Below are positions 1 through 9,512 of a stretch of DNA of 64,000 bases, one piece after another. The notes under the pieces are model-generated. The model had not been told where the DNA came from. It did no database searches and saw only the letters and a list, made by a program, of their open reading frames with translations. How positions within the stretch are numbered: the stretch's first letter is position 1; each line of letters starts with the position of its first letter. The position numbers and the translations under genes were made by a program. The stretch spans positions 2,852,001-2,916,000 of the forward strand of contig OZ244815.1 in assembly GCA_965220235.1 (NCBI GenBank), read 5' to 3'. This DNA is from Bin55 sp965220235. GTDB lineage: Bacteria > Pseudomonadota > Gammaproteobacteria > Pseudomonadales > Azotimanducaceae.

Positions 1-781
1 TCGACCGAAGGCGTCCACGAAAATCTTCACCAACTGCATAAATCACCGTGGGATCGATCTGTAAGTACATATCCTTCTTCAATCTTCGATGGATGACACC
101 GGAAACGCGAGAACGATCAGCCTTAATGTGGGATTCCCGCTCAACCATGGACGCGACGATCAGCAACTCATATTTTGTATCGACATAAATGTCGTCCGAT
201 CTTGAAAACCAAGCGAGACTCAATTCCTGATTCATTAAGTCAAATGCTTGCTTTAAGACCGAAGACGCTGATTCCCCGCGACGATACTGGTAGGTGTCTG
301 GGTAAAACAACCCTTCTCCATGAGTCGCGCTGGTCCTAAGCCGTAATCGATCAAGGATGTTTTCAGGGGTGACATCAGAAAGATCGTTCACCAGCTTTTC
401 GGTGCTACGAAGTAAGACGAGATATTCTTCGAGTCTCGCCCCTTCCCGCAGTTGCACCTCATATGTGATCACCGATCCATCGACTAACTTCTGAAGTACG
501 TCCATTAGCGACACATCGCCTTCAAATCGGTATTCACCTGCCCGCAGCTTGTCGTCTTTCTCCTCATAACGTGCAAGCCATTTGAACGGCAATGGGTGTT
601 CAATGACCCCAGATTCTGCGAGCTTATCTGCAACGACGGCTAGAGAATCACCATGCTGCACCAAAATATCAACGGGCTGATCTAATGAGCGTGACGCATC
701 GTTTACGTATCGGTAGCTATAGAAAACAGTACCGGCTGCAATCAGTATTAATATCACTGCGGTTAGGACTAACCACCGCAT
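1..781 (-). CDS. mltG: endolytic murein transglycosylase MltG (3' end outside window)
   Basis: MltG cleaves nascent peptidoglycan strands at the inner membrane and is thought to end glycan synthesis. The visible N-terminal 260 residues begin with a short cytoplasmic start and one membrane anchor (MRWLVLTAVILILIAAG), then a LysM-like YceG region. Near the window edge comes the family core SMVERESHI, whose Glu matches the catalytic Glu of YceG/MltG, followed by LQIDPTVIYA. The ATG lies 12 bases after the fabF stop, so it is read with the fab genes, as in many gammaproteobacteria. The C-terminus runs past base 1. Confidence 0.93.
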   Translation of the reverse strand, partial: MRWLVLTAVILILIAAGTVFYSYRYVNDASRSLDQPVDILVQHGDSLAVVADKLAESGVIEHPLPFKWLARYEEKDDKLRAGEYRFEGDVSLMDVLQKLVDGSVITYEVQLREGARLEEYLVLLRSTEKLVNDLSDVTPENILDRLRLRTSATHGEGLFYPDTYQYRRGESASSVLKQAFDLMNQELSLAWFSRSDDIYVDTKYELLIVASMVERESHIKADRSRVSGVIHRRLKKDMYLQIDPTVIYAVGEDFRGRLRS

Positions 782-793
782 AACTAGAAAAAA

Positions 794-2026
794 CTAAACT
801 CGACTGAAGATTAGACTGCCATTTGTACCACCGAATCCAAATGAATTCGAGAGGACATGATCAATTTGAGCGTCTCGCGCAGTGTGTGGCACGTAATCTA
901 AATCACAAGCGGGATCAGGATTATCGAGATTAATCGTAGGGTGGATTCGCTGGTCACGGATGGAGAGTGCACAAAATCCTGCTTCGACTGCGCCAGCTGC
1001 GCCCAAAAGATGACCGATCATCGATTTTGAAGAACTCACCGCAACTTCCGTATCCGCGCCGAAGACTTCCTTTATAGCCACCGTTTCCGCAATGTCACCT
1101 TGCGGTGTCGACGTACCGTGTGCGTTCACGTATTGCACGTCTTCAGCTGCAAGTTCTGCATCTGCTAAAGCGTTCTGCATCGCTGCGACCGCACCGTGTC
1201 CGCTGTCTGGCGGACTCGTTATGTGAAAGGCATCTGCGCTTACGCCAAACCCTTTAACTTCACAGATGATGTCCGCGCCACGCTTCTTCGCGTGTTCGTA
1301 TTCCTCGATTACTAATGCACCAGCACCATCTCCGAGCAAGAAACCATCACGCTCAACATCCCATGGTCGGCTAGCCTTTTCTGGTTCATCGTTCCGCGTT
1401 GACAATGCACGCATCGACGAAAATCCGGCCACGGTCAAGGGCGTCGTGGACCACTCGGAACCACCGACGACCATCGCGTCTGCCTCACCATACTGGATCA
1501 TGCGCGCACCGTAGCCAATATTGTGCGTTCCGGTGGTACATGCGGTGACGATCGCGATATTCGGACCTTGAAAACCATGTTTGATGGAAGCGTTTCCTGC
1601 GATCATGTTGATGACGCTAGAAGGTACAAAAAACGGTGAAACACGTTTTGGTCCACGATCCAGAAGAACGGAGTGTGTATCTTCGATCGTCGTAATGCCG
1701 CCAATGCCAGAACCCATTGCGACACCAATTCGACCGGGGTCCGGTGGGTCAGCGATTCCCGCGTCCGCTACCGCTTGGTCGACGACCGCCATTCCAATTT
1801 GCAGAAATAAATCAAGACGACGCGCTTCGCGTGGATCCATGTATTGACTAGCATCGAAGCCTTTAAGACTTGCGCCGATCTGCACACGATGGCCACTGGC
1901 ATCGAAGGACTCAAGCCGATTGCCACCGCTTACACCATCAAGTGCACTTTTCCAAGACGTTACCGTATCCAGTCCTATTGGCGTAATCAGGCCAATGCCG
2001 GTTACCACAACGCGACGTCTACTCAT
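794..2026 (-). CDS. fabF: 3-oxoacyl-[ACP] synthase II
   Basis: FabF condenses malonyl-ACP with a growing acyl-ACP in type II fatty acid elongation, in the cytoplasm. The 410-residue protein is family length. The catalytic Cys sits in TACTTGTHN (about residue 163), and the two active-site histidines in NAHGTSTPQGD and KSMIGHLLGAAG; the C-terminus has the usual SFGFGGTN. It follows acpP in the same direction with a 63-base gap. No key residue is missing. Confidence 0.97.
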   Translation of the reverse strand: MSRRRVVVTGIGLITPIGLDTVTSWKSALDGVSGGNRLESFDASGHRVQIGASLKGFDASQYMDPREARRLDLFLQIGMAVVDQAVADAGIADPPDPGRIGVAMGSGIGGITTIEDTHSVLLDRGPKRVSPFFVPSSVINMIAGNASIKHGFQGPNIAIVTACTTGTHNIGYGARMIQYGEADAMVVGGSEWSTTPLTVAGFSSMRALSTRNDEPEKASRPWDVERDGFLLGDGAGALVIEEYEHAKKRGADIICEVKGFGVSADAFHITSPPDSGHGAVAAMQNALADAELAAEDVQYVNAHGTSTPQGDIAETVAIKEVFGADTEVAVSSSKSMIGHLLGAAGAVEAGFCALSIRDQRIHPTINLDNPDPACDLDYVPHTARDAQIDHVLSNSFGFGGTNGSLIFSRV

Positions 2027-2089
2027 TTACTGAACGTCTAGCGGGATTCGATATATCAATACGCGTAAAGAGTTGGGTAGAAGATGGCT

Positions 2090-2332
2090 CTACTCGTCGC
2101 CGACGACACTCTTAATGTAGTTATGCGCTTCAGCAACCGTCGTGATATTTTCCGCGTCCTCATCGACGATTTCGATCTGGAATTCCTCTTCGAATGCCAT
2201 CACGAGTTCGACGCGGTCCAGCGAGTCGGCGCCAAGATCTTCCTCGAGCGAAGACTCGTCCTTGATCTCGTCGATTTCGACTTTCAGCTGCTTAGCCACA
2301 ATGCTCTTGATGCGTTCCATTAATGAACTCAT
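2090..2332 (-). CDS. acpP: acyl carrier protein
   Basis: The 80-residue acidic protein carries acyl chains on a phosphopantetheine arm. The attachment serine is Ser37 in GADSLDRVELV, the standard ACP motif. It sits between fabG and fabF as in most gammaproteobacteria. The 190 bases upstream (2333-2522) are free of genes and probably hold its own promoter, as is usual for this highly expressed gene, though I see no clear -35/-10 pair. The stand-alone phosphopantetheinyl transferase at 31052-31723 could be one of the enzymes that activates carrier proteins in this cell. Confidence 0.97.
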   Translation of the reverse strand: MSSLMERIKSIVAKQLKVEIDEIKDESSLEEDLGADSLDRVELVMAFEEEFQIEIVDEDAENITTVAEAHNYIKSVVGDE

Positions 2333-2522
2333 GGGTTGAATTCACTCCATAGCCAAGGACTTGTACGACGCTCGTTTAAGAAACACCAGTAGAACGGCAA
2401 ACGTCGTGCGAACAAAAGACTGAGCAACGCGCGCAGTCCGTTAAGACGCATATTTTATAGGTGAGATTCGCTATTCGACAGTGAAAGGCTATGCCACTTC
2501 GCTGTGATCCTCAAGTCGATCT

Positions 2523-3248
2523 CTAGTAAGACAACATCCCGCCATTTACAGCAATTGTTTGCCCAGTGATGTATGAACTGCCCTCACCCGCTAAAAACGC
2601 GACTGTCTCTGCTACTTCGTTTGGGGTTCCAACACGACCTAGTGGAATGCGGGTTACCAACTGCTCGGTAACTTTCTCACCCAATTCGGCGGTCATGTCG
2701 GTGTCGATGAACCCAGGCGCAACGCAGTTGACGGTGATTCCTCTGCTACCTAACTCTTGCGCCAAGCTGCGTGTAAATCCCTCAATACCGGCTTTGGCCG
2801 CAGCGTAGTTTGCTTGACCTGGATTACCCATTCGCCCGACCACCGAACCAACGTTGATGATTCGACCCCACCGCTCCCGCATCATGCTGCGCAGAAATGG
2901 TTTGCACAACCGATGTAAAGAGACCAAGTTCGTATTGATCACGTCTACCCAGTCGTCGTCGGACATTCTTAAAAACAGGTTATCGTTCGTGATACCTGCG
3001 TTGTTCACCAAGATAGATACAGTATGTTCTTCCGTTATTCGATCAAATGCTGCCGAGACCGAATCCGGTTCTTCTATTCTCAATTCAATACCGGAGCCGT
3101 GCTTCCCAAGCGCGTCGCTAATGCGAGCGACACCTTCCGACGATGTGGCGGAACCGAACACGTACGTTTCTTCGGACGCCAATCGCGCAGCAATCGCAGC
3201 ACCGATCCCCCGACTAGCGCCAGTTACAAGCGCGACGCGATCAGCCAT
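2523..3248 (-). CDS. fabG: 3-oxoacyl-[ACP] reductase
   Basis: FabG is the NADPH-dependent reductase of fatty acid elongation, a classical SDR of 241 residues. Visible motifs are the cofactor loop TGASRGIGAAIA at the N-terminus, NNAGITND, Ser135, and the catalytic pair Tyr148/Lys152 in NYAAAKAG. Its ATG shares one base with the fabD stop (TAATG), indicating translational coupling. Context (fabD before, acpP and fabF after) separates it from the other, catabolic SDRs in this window. Confidence 0.96.
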   Translation of the reverse strand: MADRVALVTGASRGIGAAIAARLASEETYVFGSATSSEGVARISDALGKHGSGIELRIEEPDSVSAAFDRITEEHTVSILVNNAGITNDNLFLRMSDDDWVDVINTNLVSLHRLCKPFLRSMMRERWGRIINVGSVVGRMGNPGQANYAAAKAGIEGFTRSLAQELGSRGITVNCVAPGFIDTDMTAELGEKVTEQLVTRIPLGRVGTPNEVAETVAFLAGEGSSYITGQTIAVNGGMLSY

Positions 3249-4180
3249 TACGCCACCGCCTCGAGCGCGGTATTGAAGTCATCAATGCTGCCGATGGCCT
3301 TACAGTTCATCCTACGATCGATCCGTCGGGCAAGTCCAGTAAGGACCTTACCCGGACCACACTCTATCAATGTTTCACAACCACTTGCCACCATCGCGGT
3401 CGCGCAATCAGCCCAACGTACCGGCGCGGTTAATTGGCGGATGAGACGGTCGCGGATATCAGACACACTATTCGTTGCCTGCGCATCTACGTTTTGAAAT
3501 ACAGGGCAGGACGGATCATTCATCGTAACTTCAGTTAACAATCGCTCAACACCATCCGCCGCGGGTCTCATCAACTCACAATGCGACGGAACGCTCACGT
3601 CTAGCGGTACAACTCGTTTACGTTTATCACCTTCCGATAGCACGTGATCAACGACCGCCTGCACGGATGCTGCGGCACCCGCAATCACGACCTGTCCCGG
3701 TGAGTTTATGTTGGCCGGCGTTACTACCCCATCGACCTCAACGCAGATGGCACTCAATTCATCCAATTCGACCCCAAGCACCGCCGCCATGGCGCCTTCT
3801 CCTCTCGGGACCGCAGCCTGCATGAGCTTGCCACGTTCATGTACGAGCTCGATGGCGTCACCAAACTCAAACACACCCGCAGCGGTTAGCGCTGAGTATT
3901 CACCTAGACTATGACCCGCGACCGCACTCGGCGCAGCGCCACCCGCTTCGCGCCAAATTTCAAAAAGCGCTACCGATGTCGCCAGCATCACAGGCTGCGT
4001 TATTTCAGTGTCGTTAAGGCGCTCTTCGGGTCCACTCGTTACGAGCGCTACTAAATCTTCGTTGATGATCTTAGACGCTTGATGCAAACGCTCGTCCAGA
4101 TGAGCGAAAGCATCTCTCAGGTCCGCGAGCATTCCGACGGCTTGCGCACCTTGTCCGGGAAACACGTATCCGATTTGCAA
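3248..4180 (-). CDS. fabD: malonyl-CoA:ACP transacylase
   Basis: FabD loads malonyl groups from CoA to ACP. The 310-residue protein has the FPGQGAQ opening, the nucleophile Ser91 in GHSLGEYSAL, and the later PSHCELM histidine and GPGKVLTGL motifs. It follows plsX after only 5 bases. In most relatives fabH lies between these two genes; here it does not. Confidence 0.96.
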   Translation of the reverse strand: MQIGYVFPGQGAQAVGMLADLRDAFAHLDERLHQASKIINEDLVALVTSGPEERLNDTEITQPVMLATSVALFEIWREAGGAAPSAVAGHSLGEYSALTAAGVFEFGDAIELVHERGKLMQAAVPRGEGAMAAVLGVELDELSAICVEVDGVVTPANINSPGQVVIAGAAASVQAVVDHVLSEGDKRKRVVPLDVSVPSHCELMRPAADGVERLLTEVTMNDPSCPVFQNVDAQATNSVSDIRDRLIRQLTAPVRWADCATAMVASGCETLIECGPGKVLTGLARRIDRRMNCKAIGSIDDFNTALEAVA

Positions 4181-4185
4181 CCAAC

Positions 4186-5184
4186 CTACTCCTCGTTAAA
4201 AAACTCTCTGATCTTTTCTGGCACCTGCAACTCGACTTCGCGCACTGCTTGGTCGATCGCTGCGGTCATGCCAGCTTTCGTTGTACTGTTGTGGCTCTTC
4301 ACAACAACGCCATTTAAACCAACGAAACTCGCCCCGTTATGTCGTTGCGAGTCTAGCTTCTTCATTAGACGGCGAAAACGCTTTCGCGCGGGTTTGCGTA
4401 TGAGCTTCGCAGCATCGTCGCTGGCGTCTTCCGCTAGTTCATTCAGAAACACGTCGCGAATGAAATTGACCGTACCTTCCACCGATTTCAGTGCGATATT
4501 GCCGGCGTATCCGTCAGTAACGACAACATCCGCCGTACCATCGAATATTCGACTTGGTTCCACAAATCCAACGAAGTCCACATCGCTGGTCTGTTCAAGC
4601 ATTTGAGCCGCGTCTCTTAAAAGGGCAGGACCTTTTCGCTCTTCGATACCGATATTCAACAAAGCAACTCGTGGCTGTTTTACTTTACCTACTTGATGCG
4701 CGTATGCGACGCCCAATTTCGCAAACTGGTGCAGGGTTAATGGTTTCCGTACGATATTAGCCCCGAGATCGAGCATCCAAAACGGTCGCTGACGACCATC
4801 GAATTCCTTGATCACGGCAGGTCGATCAATACCTTCCGGCGTGTGTAAGAGATGCCGACCTAGTGCCATGAGCGCGCCCGTACTGCCAACACTCACGAAA
4901 CCTTCGATGTCGCCATCCTGGAGCATGTGCATCCCGATGTGCATCGAGCTCCTCTTTCGTTCAGCTAATACCTCTCGTAACGAATCCTGCTCGTGCACCC
5001 AGTGTGCGCAATGAACAATTCGATGAGCATCGCATACACGGGATTTAAGCGCGCGACGGTCACAAATAAACGTCAACTCGCATTTCGAATGGTGCTCGAG
5101 TGCGTCAGTCGCCCCTTTCAGCAAATCAGCCGCAGGGAGCTCTGCACCTAATAAATCGACCGCGATCCGGCAGGGGCGGGACAT
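4186..5184 (-). CDS. plsX: phosphate acyltransferase PlsX, divergent N-terminus
   Basis: PlsX makes acyl-phosphate from acyl-ACP for phosphatidic acid synthesis at the membrane. At 332 residues it has normal length, and the C-terminal two thirds match well: STGALMALGR, LDLGANI, RVALLNIGIEERKG, IFDGTADVVVTDGYAGN. The N-terminal motif usually reading D-AMGGD is DLLGAE here, and the usual GNTGA is GSTGA. The gene is flanked by rpmF and fabD as expected, so orthology is safe, but the active-site entrance may differ. Confidence 0.93.
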   Translation of the reverse strand: MSRPCRIAVDLLGAELPAADLLKGATDALEHHSKCELTFICDRRALKSRVCDAHRIVHCAHWVHEQDSLREVLAERKRSSMHIGMHMLQDGDIEGFVSVGSTGALMALGRHLLHTPEGIDRPAVIKEFDGRQRPFWMLDLGANIVRKPLTLHQFAKLGVAYAHQVGKVKQPRVALLNIGIEERKGPALLRDAAQMLEQTSDVDFVGFVEPSRIFDGTADVVVTDGYAGNIALKSVEGTVNFIRDVFLNELAEDASDDAAKLIRKPARKRFRRLMKKLDSQRHNGASFVGLNGVVVKSHNSTTKAGMTAAIDQAVREVELQVPEKIREFFNEE

Positions 5185-5211
5185 ACTTGCAGACTCAAAT
5201 CTGCGGAGACG

Positions 5212-5403
5212 TTAATCGTCGTCTAATTCGGGTTCAACGCCAGCAACTTGCTCGCCACGATAGATGCCATCCGGGCTTACATGGTGCCGCAGGTGAATGT
5301 CCCCCGTCAGAGGATCCATCGAGATAGCCGGTTTCTTGATTTTCTGATGCGTTCGACGCTTATCGCGTTTCGATCGCGTCTTACGGTTCTGTTGGACCGC
5401 CAT
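5212..5403 (-). CDS. rpmF: 50S ribosomal protein L32
   Basis: A 63-residue basic protein with the L32 signature MAVQQNRKTRSKRDKRR and an acidic tail ending ELDDD. It lacks the four zinc-binding cysteines found in some L32 forms, as is common in gammaproteobacteria. It lies between yceD and plsX, the classical order, with 27 bases before plsX. Confidence 0.96.
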   Translation of the reverse strand: MAVQQNRKTRSKRDKRRTHQKIKKPAISMDPLTGDIHLRHHVSPDGIYRGEQVAGVEPELDDD

Positions 5404-5448
5404 AGTTCAATCCCGTGGAGAATCCAAATGAAAGCGCGTAATTATCAG

Positions 5449-5952
5449 CTATCTATTTAAGAGTTCGCGCAGATTAGCAAAGGGCTTCTGAGTAGATTCA
5501 CTTAGTTCTTCGTCTTGCGTTTCTGCCGCAGCGTCATTGTTCAGGTTGGGGCAATCCTTTTGGTTCTCGCAAACTCGCCAGGGAATACTCAGTATCAGAT
5601 CGTCTTCAATCAGCTCACTCACCGAAACTGGATTGTCCTCGATCACGATCACATCTGAGTCTTGCGCCAATTCCCTAGCAGTTTCATCAGAGTCTACGAT
5701 TCGGGCGTCGATATCGGCTTGAATCGTCGTCTCGACCGATTCCGCGCAACGATGACACGCTACACCTGCGGTCACCGAGGCGTGGCCTTGCATCCTTATC
5801 AGGTTGTTTTCATCATGCGAAAAGGCGAGATCGACCACAACGGCCTTACTGTCCGTCGTTATTTCGCTCATGAGCCGATCGAACGACGTCGTCGGTACCT
5901 CGCCACGCCAGCGACGATTTTTTCGAGCAAAGTCGCGAGGTGACACTTTCAC
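5449..5952 (-). CDS. yceD: DUF177 protein YceD (rRNA accumulation protein)
   Basis: YceD is a small conserved protein needed in some bacteria and plants for normal 23S rRNA levels; its mechanism is not settled. The 167 residues include the family core around GVACHRCAESVETTIQADI, with a CxxC, then an acidic middle and a second cysteine pair (CENQKDC). It is first in the transcription unit that continues with rpmF and plsX, so the 125-base gap between it and yceF probably carries divergent promoters. Confidence 0.92.
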   Translation of the reverse strand: MKVSPRDFARKNRRWRGEVPTTSFDRLMSEITTDSKAVVVDLAFSHDENNLIRMQGHASVTAGVACHRCAESVETTIQADIDARIVDSDETARELAQDSDVIVIEDNPVSVSELIEDDLILSIPWRVCENQKDCPNLNNDAAAETQDEELSESTQKPFANLRELLNR

Positions 5953-6077
5953 GACAAACGTTAGCTAATGAAAAAGACCTGCAAAATACTACGCAATTCG
6001 ATGACTCGTAGCTTCTCAATCGAAGCGCGCATTCGCGTTTTCAATGCTTCTAGTATCTCTTTAACTGGCTTTTCACT

Positions 6078-6677
6078 GTGGCGCAATTACGTCTCATCCT
6101 CGCATCCGGCTCCAGTTACCGTCGCGAACAGCTGTCAAGCGCTGGCTACGAATTTGAAACCAGGACTCCGAACATCGACGAAACGGCGCTTCCCGATGAG
6201 TCGCCGCCCCAAATCGCAAAACGCCTCGCGTACCAAAAGGCGATCGCTGTGTTGACTGTTTGTCCTAGTGCAGTCGTGATTGGCAGCGACCAGGTATGTG
6301 CATTGGACGATCAAGCGTTAGGCAAGCCAGAAACAACGGAAGCCGCGATCAAGCAACTCCAGCGCTTATCCAACCGAACGGTGACATTTCATAGTGCTGT
6401 TGCCGTATTGTCTGCGAATAACTCCGACCAATTCATCGAACCGACCGAAGTCGTGATGCGCGACTTGACGCTAAGCGAAATAGAGAACTATGTCGCGTTG
6501 GACTCGCCGCTAGATACGGCGGGTGCCATTAAATCGGAACAACGTGGCTCATTGCTTTTTAGTCGCGTTACGTCAGACGATCCGAGCGCTCTTATAGGTC
6601 TTCCTCTAATACGGTTAGCAGCTACGTTACGCGATTTTGGGATTAATCCGCTTGCTCCAGACGCTCCCAGTAGCTGA
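6078..6677 (+). CDS. yceF: 7-methyl-GTP pyrophosphatase (Maf/YceF family)
   Basis: Maf-family nucleotide pyrophosphatase that hydrolyses modified nucleotides; the YceF subgroup prefers m7GTP. The 199-residue protein has LILASGSSYRREQL at the start, the YceF-type GSDQVCALD motif, GKPET, and DTAGAIKSE. Start is GTG at 6078, directly before AQLRLILAS. It diverges from yceD and its last 35 bases overlap the rluC 3' end on the other strand. Confidence 0.93.
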   Translation: MAQLRLILASGSSYRREQLSSAGYEFETRTPNIDETALPDESPPQIAKRLAYQKAIAVLTVCPSAVVIGSDQVCALDDQALGKPETTEAAIKQLQRLSNRTVTFHSAVAVLSANNSDQFIEPTEVVMRDLTLSEIENYVALDSPLDTAGAIKSEQRGSLLFSRVTSDDPSALIGLPLIRLAATLRDFGINPLAPDAPSS

Positions 6678-7545
6678 CGATCGCTGAAGGTACGGGCGCG
6701 TTTACTTCGCCGATATCCGGCAATTCGAGCGCTCTCGCATGGAGCATCATTCGTGATGCACGTGGTTGAAATTTGCGATTACCGTACTTACGATCCCCGA
6801 GGATCGGAAAACCCGCGAAGGTCGCGTGTACGCGAATCTGATGTGTGCGTCCCGTGACGGGCCGAGCCAAAAGCCAAGTAGCTTTGTTACATCGCGCGAC
6901 AACGTCAAACGCCGTTCGCGAACGCTGTCCAGCTTCGCTAACTCGGACCCTTCGCTCACCATTCGCGAGGTGGAACCGTTCAAGCCGAGCATCGACTGAA
7001 TTGAGTTCTTTCGGCCACCCGCCTTCGACCAATACGTCGTACGTCTTCTTAATATCGTTATTGCGAAACGCGTCGTGATATCTATTTAGCGTTGAACGAT
7101 TCTTCGCGATCACTAAGCACCCGGATGTTGCCTTATCTAATCGGTGAGCCAATTGCATGTCCGCGGTCCCAAATGCCTGCTCAAGCGTTTCGGCGATGCC
7201 GAATGACTCACCAGTACCGCCATGTACCGCGGTCCCTACCGGTTTGTTGAGTACCAAAAGGTTCTCGTTTTCATATATGACTGAGTTCCTTACATCGTTC
7301 AGCCACGAACGCGGAGGTTCTGCCGACTCGCTTCGTTCCTCTATCCGAACCGGTGGAATTCGCACTTGATCGTCGTATTCGAGTCGGGAATTTGGGCGAC
7401 GTCTGGATCCATTTACACGAACTTCGCCGGAGCGAATCATTCGATATACTCGGCTTCGCGGAACTCCTTTTAAATAACTAAGTAGAAAGTTATCCAGTCG
7501 CTGACCAGCGCGATCACCTACCTGTATCAGCTGAACATTTGCCAT
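6643..7545 (-). CDS. rluC: 23S rRNA pseudouridine synthase RluC
   Basis: RluC converts U955, U2504 and U2580 of 23S rRNA to pseudouridine in E. coli. The 300-residue protein has an N-terminal S4 domain (GQRLDNFLLSYLKG, RSGEVRVNG) and the RluA-type catalytic motif HRLDKATSGCLVIAK with the catalytic Asp. The GRTHQIRVH motif follows. In enterics rluC neighbours rne; here relA lies 35 bases upstream and is probably cotranscribed. Confidence 0.94.
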   Translation of the reverse strand: MANVQLIQVGDRAGQRLDNFLLSYLKGVPRSRVYRMIRSGEVRVNGSRRRPNSRLEYDDQVRIPPVRIEERSESAEPPRSWLNDVRNSVIYENENLLVLNKPVGTAVHGGTGESFGIAETLEQAFGTADMQLAHRLDKATSGCLVIAKNRSTLNRYHDAFRNNDIKKTYDVLVEGGWPKELNSVDARLERFHLANGERRVRVSEAGQRSRTAFDVVARCNKATWLLARPVTGRTHQIRVHATFAGFPILGDRKYGNRKFQPRASRMMLHARALELPDIGEVNAPVPSAIVSYWERLEQAD

Positions 7546-7580
7546 ACTAATTCGACCAGGAATCCCTAGCCAATGAGTTT

Positions 7581-9512
7581 TTAGCGGGAGCCTACTAACC
7601 GAACATCAGTGACGCGGTGCAAACGTCGTAAGCTCACGATGACCAAGGACGCTTCGCCCAATCCGCTAACTTGCACCCAAATGTCTGCGGTCGCTTCTTT
7701 TCCTAATGCCGGCGCGCCAAGTTTGAGGTTGACGATGTTCACATTCAACTCCGCAATTTCGCGTGTGATATCACGTATCAGATTCTTGCGATCCAGTGCT
7801 GACAGGTGGATTTGCATTGTGACCTTTGAGTCTTCGTCCGTCTGCAGCACTTCACTTACTTCGAACTGAAGTTGAGCGATCTCTACCAGCATCTGTCGTG
7901 CTTTCATCGAACCTAAGGCTACCTCGATAAACAGCTCATCAGGCGAACCGAAATCTAGTGCCCGCGCAGCTTCTTCTGGTGTTAGTTTCAGATTTAATCG
8001 ATCGATCTCTTGCTGCACCCAATCTCGACCAGCTTTCGCATTGTGTGTGCGATCGAAGTCTTGAAAGTAGCCCCGCAGCAATTCGCGCGTCTTCGAGGTC
8101 TTGAAGTACATCAGGTCTGGATCGAGCCACCGGCGCTGTGGCGTCGCGCGAGGTTGCGTCAATATCTCAACGGTCTGCCCCGTCTTCAATTCGGTGTTTA
8201 AAGCAGCTTCTTCGCCGTCGACGAGAGCCCCCACGCAATGTAGACCGATGTCTGTATGTACTTTGAACGCGAAGTCGAGAGCTGTCGATCCTGCTTCTAA
8301 ATCAACGATATGTCGTTGAGGTGTTGAAACATAGGTCTTCTTTTCGGCGTCGCTGTTTTCGCGACTTGTCGCGTCAGTGTCTTCTACCGGATCAAGCGCT
8401 TCGTGCCAATTTAGTACTTCACGCATCCAGTCGATCGATTCATCTTCTAGACTCGCGTCGTTTTCGCCCTTGTAACTCCAGTGCGAGCAAACACCCAACT
8501 CGGAATCAACATGCATCTCGCGCGTGCGTATCTGAACTTCTAAGACCCTTCCCTGCGGACCATAGACTGCAGTGTGTAGCGACCGATATCCGTTTGACTT
8601 GGGATTGGCGATGTAATCGTCGAATTCCGCACCTATGTATGGCCATGACATGTGCACTACGCCGAGGACCTGATAACACTCCGGAACGGAATCAACAATC
8701 ACTCGTATGGCAAGCACGTCGTGTACATCGTTAAAGGCGATGTCTTTCTCACGCATCTTGCGATATATACCGTAGATGTTCTTGGCGCGACCCAGGATTT
8801 CTGCCGTGATGCCAAGTTCGTTCAATCGCCAGCGTAGATCAGATTGGATCTTCGATACCAGCTCTTCCCGCTGTGATCGCCGTTCTTTGAACCGCGATGC
8901 GATGTCTAAGTAATCATCTGGTTGAAGGCAACGAAACGCGAAATCCTCGAGAACCCACTTTAGCTGCCAAATACCGAGACGACTGGCGAGCGGCGCGTAA
9001 AAGTGAAGGACCTCGCTGGCGGCGCGCCTGCTTTCCTCCGATCCATCGAAGCGCCTTGGATGTAATCGGACTAACCGTTCTGCCATCTTCAACACGACCA
9101 CGCGTGGATCGTCGATCATTGCCACCAGCATGCGGCGCACGTTGTCGGATTGTCGTCGATTACGGCGAACCTGGAGTAGCGCACTGGTCGTAGCAGCCGA
9201 GTCAGCACTCGAGAGTCGTACCAAGGTCGAAAGCAGATTTCCGGCATCGCCAGTGCCGAGAGTGGTCGGATCTAAGTCACCGTCGGTCGCCGCGAAGAAC
9301 GCTAAACCAGCAATAAGCGTTGGTGAATCCACCGGCAAGTGCAGTAGCTGGTCAACGAGTAGGTTGGCCTGTTCGTGAAGATCAGCTGTAGATAGAGCAC
9401 ACTCTATATGTTCGATTAATCCGCGATTGGTTTCGGTTAACTCAATCCTTGACCGAGTTTTGCTGATGAACCAATGCGAGTTCAGGTCAGGTTTGTCCAC
9501 GAGCTCAGTCAT
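7581..9512 (-). CDS. relA: (p)ppGpp synthetase RelA (monofunctional type)
   Basis: RelA makes (p)ppGpp on stalled ribosomes during amino acid starvation. From ATG 9512 it is 643 residues; an earlier GTG at 9539 is possible but 9512 has GGAG nine bases upstream and overlaps recO by only 8 bases. The N-terminal hydrolase region lacks the HD pair, and the synthetase region carries EFDDYIANPK, the EXDD signature of synthetase-only RelA rather than the RXKD of SpoT/Rel. TGS (around VDLEAGSTALDFAFKVH) and a C-terminal ACT domain follow. The setting in the era-recO operon is unusual. Confidence 0.93.
   Translation of the reverse strand: MTELVDKPDLNSHWFISKTRSRIELTETNRGLIEHIECALSTADLHEQANLLVDQLLHLPVDSPTLIAGLAFFAATDGDLDPTTLGTGDAGNLLSTLVRLSSADSAATTSALLQVRRNRRQSDNVRRMLVAMIDDPRVVVLKMAERLVRLHPRRFDGSEESRRAASEVLHFYAPLASRLGIWQLKWVLEDFAFRCLQPDDYLDIASRFKERRSQREELVSKIQSDLRWRLNELGITAEILGRAKNIYGIYRKMREKDIAFNDVHDVLAIRVIVDSVPECYQVLGVVHMSWPYIGAEFDDYIANPKSNGYRSLHTAVYGPQGRVLEVQIRTREMHVDSELGVCSHWSYKGENDASLEDESIDWMREVLNWHEALDPVEDTDATSRENSDAEKKTYVSTPQRHIVDLEAGSTALDFAFKVHTDIGLHCVGALVDGEEAALNTELKTGQTVEILTQPRATPQRRWLDPDLMYFKTSKTRELLRGYFQDFDRTHNAKAGRDWVQQEIDRLNLKLTPEEAARALDFGSPDELFIEVALGSMKARQMLVEIAQLQFEVSEVLQTDEDSKVTMQIHLSALDRKNLIRDITREIAELNVNIVNLKLGAPALGKEATADIWVQVSGLGEASLVIVSLRRLHRVTDVRLVGSR

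Noticed and set aside
5968..6255. 95-codon plus frame overlapping the yceF start
   Set aside because: Out of frame with yceF, which has clear Maf motifs; it is a shadow.
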